Of a stretch of 7,972 bases of DNA, positions 6,077 to 7,972 are shown one piece after another. Position 1 is the stretch's first letter; the number at the start of each line of letters is the position of its first letter. The DNA is taken from the NCBI GenBank assembly GCA_021811745.1, contig JAJZNH010000126.1:1-7972 (forward strand). The letters run 5' to 3'. Origin of the DNA: Acidobacteriota bacterium (GTDB lineage Bacteria > Acidobacteriota > Terriglobia > Terriglobales > Acidobacteriaceae). The position numbers and the translations under genes were made by a program. The notes under the pieces are model-generated. The model ran no database searches and had not been told where the DNA came from. It worked only from the letters and a program-made list of their open reading frames with translations.

Positions 6077-6883
6077 CTAAATCTGCGAAAATGGCGCGGG
6101 ATTCAGGATCAGGCTGGTGACATTCGCCACGATGGGCTCGAAACTGAACTCCGGCATCGCGGCTAACTTCTTCCACTGAGGATCGGAAAAGAACTTATTC
6201 CAAAGATCGTTGACCTCAGTCAGATCGCTGAAACTGAGCATGTACGTGAGGTTCGGTAAATCGTGGCCGATCAGCGCGTCTCCGAAAAAGACCTGCCAGA
6301 ATCCGGCTCTCGCGAAGATCTCCGATTCGCCGGACTGGACCATCTTGACTTTGCGCACATGGTCGCGATTGGTGGCGCTGATGTAGGAGCGCAGTTGAAA
6401 GACGCGTTTGCCGTTTTTTCCCGGCGGCGGAAGCACCAGTTGCGGCCAGCTTTCAAAGGCGATCAACAGCGAGCTTTCGACATGCTGGAAGGGCGGGCTG
6501 CTTTCCGGCGCATTCCAGAATGCATCCGCAGCGGCAAGGAAATTCTCGTCCTGGCGCAGCTTCAGCTCTGCGTTCACCAGCGTGTCCAGGTTATTCGCAG
6601 GCAACAGCAGATACAGAATTGGCGTGTGTTCGCCGAAGAATAAATTGAATGCGCCCACCGGGCCGATGCCCATCTTGTTGAGCGCGGGAATCAGCGCATC
6701 GGCAACGTACTTACCCGTCAACTGGCTCTGATGCCCCTGCTGCAGATCGTACTTACGCAGTTCGTAATACTGCCGGGGTTTGCCGGTTGCCGGATCGGCA
6801 CCGGCTGGAGCCGCCTCGACGCGGCTGCCGAGCGCTAAGGCTGAAGCTGCAAGAGATGAGGCAAGAAACTCGCGTCGCTTCAA
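6077..6883 (-). CDS. Tat-exported NIPSNAP family protein, two domains
   Basis: A 268-aa protein of the dimeric alpha/beta-barrel NIPSNAP family. MKRREFLASSLAASALALG carries the twin arginine (3-4) and the F-L that follow it in Tat signals; a likely cleavage site follows VEA (22-24). Two related domains follow: residues ~37-140, opening with YYELRKYDL (39-47), and ~159-262, opening with KRVFQLRSY (159-167). This doubled layout is common in bacterial members. The biochemical role of the family is poorly defined, and no catalytic residue can be assigned. The frame runs upstream to 7039, but that part overlaps the SDR gene in another frame. I place the start at the TTG at 6883, immediately before the Tat motif, with AGGGGGAG just upstream although only 2 bases away. 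TTG 6919 is a weaker alternative. It sits between an SDR and a Tat-tagged TIM barrel, implying a shared extracytoplasmic sugar-related task. Confidence 0.87.
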   Translation of the reverse strand: MKRREFLASSLAASALALGSRVEAAPAGADPATGKPRQYYELRKYDLQQGHQSQLTGKYVADALIPALNKMGIGPVGAFNLFFGEHTPILYLLLPANNLDTLVNAELKLRQDENFLAAADAFWNAPESSPPFQHVESSLLIAFESWPQLVLPPPGKNGKRVFQLRSYISATNRDHVRKVKMVQSGESEIFARAGFWQVFFGDALIGHDLPNLTYMLSFSDLTEVNDLWNKFFSDPQWKKLAAMPEFSFEPIVANVTSLILNPAPFSQI

Positions 6884-6885
6884 AG

Positions 6886-6893
6886 CTCCCCCT
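6886..6893 (-). promoter_or_regulatory. Putative ribosome binding site for a TTG start of the NIPSNAP gene
   Basis: The minus strand reads AGGGGGAG, then CT, then the TTG at 6883. The purine run is rich but sits closer to the start than usual. No ATG or GTG in the same frame lies near the Tat motif, which favours this TTG. Confidence 0.45.
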
Positions 6894-6897
6894 GGAA

Positions 6898-6916
6898 CCG
6901 GCCCGGTGGCGGCCGG
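6898..6916. other. GC-rich hairpin between SDR and NIPSNAP genes
   Basis: CCGGCC (6898-6903) pairs perfectly with GGCCGG (6911-6916) around a 7-base loop, in the 64-bp gap after the SDR stop and 15 bases before the proposed TTG start. There is no U-run. It may be an intra-operon processing or translation-modulating structure, or chance in GC-rich DNA. Confidence 0.3.
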
Positions 6917-6947
6917 CAAAGCCCGGTTGTCCGGTATCGGTACGTTT

Positions 6948-7715
6948 CTATTTACCCACCCAGCCGCCATCCACATAGAAGGACTGGCCGGTGACGTACC
7001 TGGCATCGTCGGAGGCCAGAAATACGGCCACCGTCCCAATATCGCACGGCTGCCCTGGCCGCCCCATCGAGATCTGGCCGACCACGGTCTTAAGAATTTC
7101 AGGATTGCTCAGGATCCAGCTTGTCATCGGGGTTTCAATAAAGCCGGGATGGATGCAGTTGACGCGGATGCCCAGCGGCGAAATTTCGGCCGACATGTTA
7201 CGCGTGAGAGCCTCGACGGCCAGTTTGCTGGGGGCATAGTGGGTGCGCCCGGGAAGCACGCGCGCCGCCTGAATGGAGCCGAGATTGACGATGGCCCCCT
7301 GGCGCTTGGCCGCCACCACATGCCGGGAGAAAACCTGCGAGCACATCCAGCCACTTTTCAGGTTGGTGATGGTCACATCGTCCCACTGCTTGTCCGTCAT
7401 CTCGAGAAAAGGAACGATGGTTTCAATACCGGCATTATTGACCAGGATGTCGATCGGCCCCATTTCGTTCCAGGCGCGCTCGAACATGGCCTCCACCTGT
7501 TCCCGCGAGGTCACATCGGCCTGCACCACCATGGCGCGGCGGCCCTGCTTGCGGATCGACTCCGCGAGTTCGTCGGTATGGGCCGAACAGCGGATGTCAT
7601 TGACGATGACGTCGGCTCCCTCCGCCGCACATGCCTGAGCGATGCCCTTTCCGATTCCCTGAGCCGCCCCCGTCACCAGTGCCACTTTCTTTGCGAGTCT
7701 CATCCCATTCACCAT
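6948..7715 (-). CDS. Short-chain dehydrogenase/reductase (classical SDR)
   Basis: A 255-aa cytoplasmic oxidoreductase of the classical SDR family, of normal length. Cofactor motif TGAAQGIG (15-22); Asp40 at the end of the second strand (VIVND) favours NAD(H) over NADP(H); NNAG (93-96); catalytic tetrad Asn118, Ser147, Tyr160, Lys164 (YAPSK); PG at 190-191; C-terminal YVTGQSFYVDGGW (240-252). It resembles 3-oxoacyl-ACP reductase or glucose 1-dehydrogenase-type annotations, but SDR substrates cannot be read from such similarity. A sugar or polyol alcohol is likely given a KduD-like neighbour and a sugar-isomerase-like gene downstream. The start is uncertain: ATG 7715 is used here; ATG 7703 (MRLAKKVALVTG) fits the family start well, and neither has a strong ribosome binding site. 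It follows another SDR by 130 bp and precedes the NIPSNAP gene by 64 bp. Confidence 0.93.
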   Translation of the reverse strand: MVNGMRLAKKVALVTGAAQGIGKGIAQACAAEGADVIVNDIRCSAHTDELAESIRKQGRRAMVVQADVTSREQVEAMFERAWNEMGPIDILVNNAGIETIVPFLEMTDKQWDDVTITNLKSGWMCSQVFSRHVVAAKRQGAIVNLGSIQAARVLPGRTHYAPSKLAVEALTRNMSAEISPLGIRVNCIHPGFIETPMTSWILSNPEILKTVVGQISMGRPGQPCDIGTVAVFLASDDARYVTGQSFYVDGGWVGK

Positions 7716-7845
7716 CAACTTTGGAATATGTCTTTACCCGTCGAGCTACAACCGCTCTCATAATTGTCCCGCAGGCTCATTCGGCGAGTATGGGACCCAA
7801 GAACAAGGCGGCGCCCATGAACTTCGCGAGTCGATGAACCCGGTT
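7716..7845. other. 130-bp gap between the two SDR genes
   Basis: No reading frame of interest, no clear terminator and no convincing promoter were found. A short inverted repeat GAACC-C-GGTTC (7836-7846) touches the stop of the upstream SDR. The gap is long enough for a separate promoter, so single-transcript status of the cluster is not assured. Confidence 0.4.
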
Positions 7846-7971
7846 CTAGTGGATCGTCCACCCGCCATCCACCATGAGTACATGGCCCACCACCATGTCC
7901 GCCATGTCGCTGGCCAGGAACAGAACAGCGCCTACCAGGTCTTCCGGCTGGTTCCAGCGGCCGCGGGGAAT
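7846..7971 (-). CDS. SDR-family dehydrogenase, C-terminus only (KduD/gluconate 5-dehydrogenase-like)
   Basis: Only the last 41 residues are in the window; the gene continues beyond the right edge. The fragment [20 protein letters not shown], then [18 protein letters not shown], is the typical SDR C-terminus. The opening 'IP-x-GRW-x-x-P-x-DL-x-GA' is the version seen in KduD (2-dehydro-3-deoxy-D-gluconate dehydrogenase) and gluconate 5-dehydrogenase, so a sugar-acid substrate is plausible. It ends with TAG on the minus strand. It is a different subfamily from the downstream SDR ([12 protein letters not shown] against VTGQSFYVDGGW), not a recent duplicate. Family is sure, subtype tentative. Confidence 0.85.
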   Translation of the reverse strand: MPRGRWNQPEDLVGAVLFLASDMADMVVGHVLMVDGGWTIH

Positions 7972-7972
7972 C

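Noticed and set aside
6884..7039. Longer N-terminus for the NIPSNAP protein from an ATG at 7039
   Set aside because: It would overlap the SDR C-terminus by 92 bp in another frame and bury the Tat motif about 55 residues inside; the upstream peptide is a shadow of the SDR coding sequence.
6780..7763. A 327-codon plus-strand frame
   Set aside because: Antisense to the SDR and the NIPSNAP start region; no motif, and the SDR catalytic residues fix the true frame.
6956..7870. Apparent repeat of CCGCCATCCAC (about 6965 and 7864)
   Set aside because: Both copies encode the conserved VDGGW end of SDR proteins, so the match comes from shared protein sequence, not a mobile repeat.

Overview
The window is a GC-rich bacterial chromosomal segment, densely coding on both strands. 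It holds seven protein genes: five complete and one cut at each window edge. No rRNA, tRNA, transposase, phage gene or CRISPR array is visible. Two proteins with Tat signals (a sugar isomerase-like TIM barrel and a NIPSNAP-family protein), a YVTN-propeller lipoprotein and intergenic heptamer tandem repeats together suggest a soil Acidobacteriota (Solibacter/Bryobacter-like) genome. This assignment is an inference from gene style, not a marker-gene result.

Left part, plus strand (2-2973): the C-terminal part of an unrecognised protein with a possible BamE-like tail; a 105-bp gap carrying a five-unit 7-bp tandem repeat; a complete DAHP synthase (aroF type, with N-terminal regulatory domain) that commits carbon to aromatic biosynthesis; and, overlapping it by 4 bp, an eight-repeat YVTN beta-propeller lipoprotein. 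The first codons of the lipoprotein gene contain a strong imperfect hairpin that may be a small inserted repeat.

Middle, minus strand (2988-4664): a CoA-disulfide-reductase-like flavoenzyme fused to a C-terminal rhodanese domain, convergent with the lipoprotein gene (14 bp between the stops). Upstream of it lies a 403-bp non-coding stretch (4665-5067) with several inverted repeats near the flavoenzyme start and a 12-bp stem hairpin just after the next gene.

Right part, minus strand (5068-7972), in transcription order: C-terminus of a KduD/gluconate-5-dehydrogenase-like SDR (cut by the window), a complete SDR oxidoreductase, a Tat-exported two-domain NIPSNAP protein, and a Tat-exported xylose-isomerase-like TIM barrel. 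The spacings (130, 64 and 79 bp) and shared direction suggest a co-transcribed sugar or polyol catabolic cluster, with two dehydrogenases in the cytoplasm and two proteins outside it. The substrate cannot be read from the sequence. Apart from this combination and the small DNA structures, the window looks like ordinary metabolic chromosome; I see no clear new defence or mobile system.
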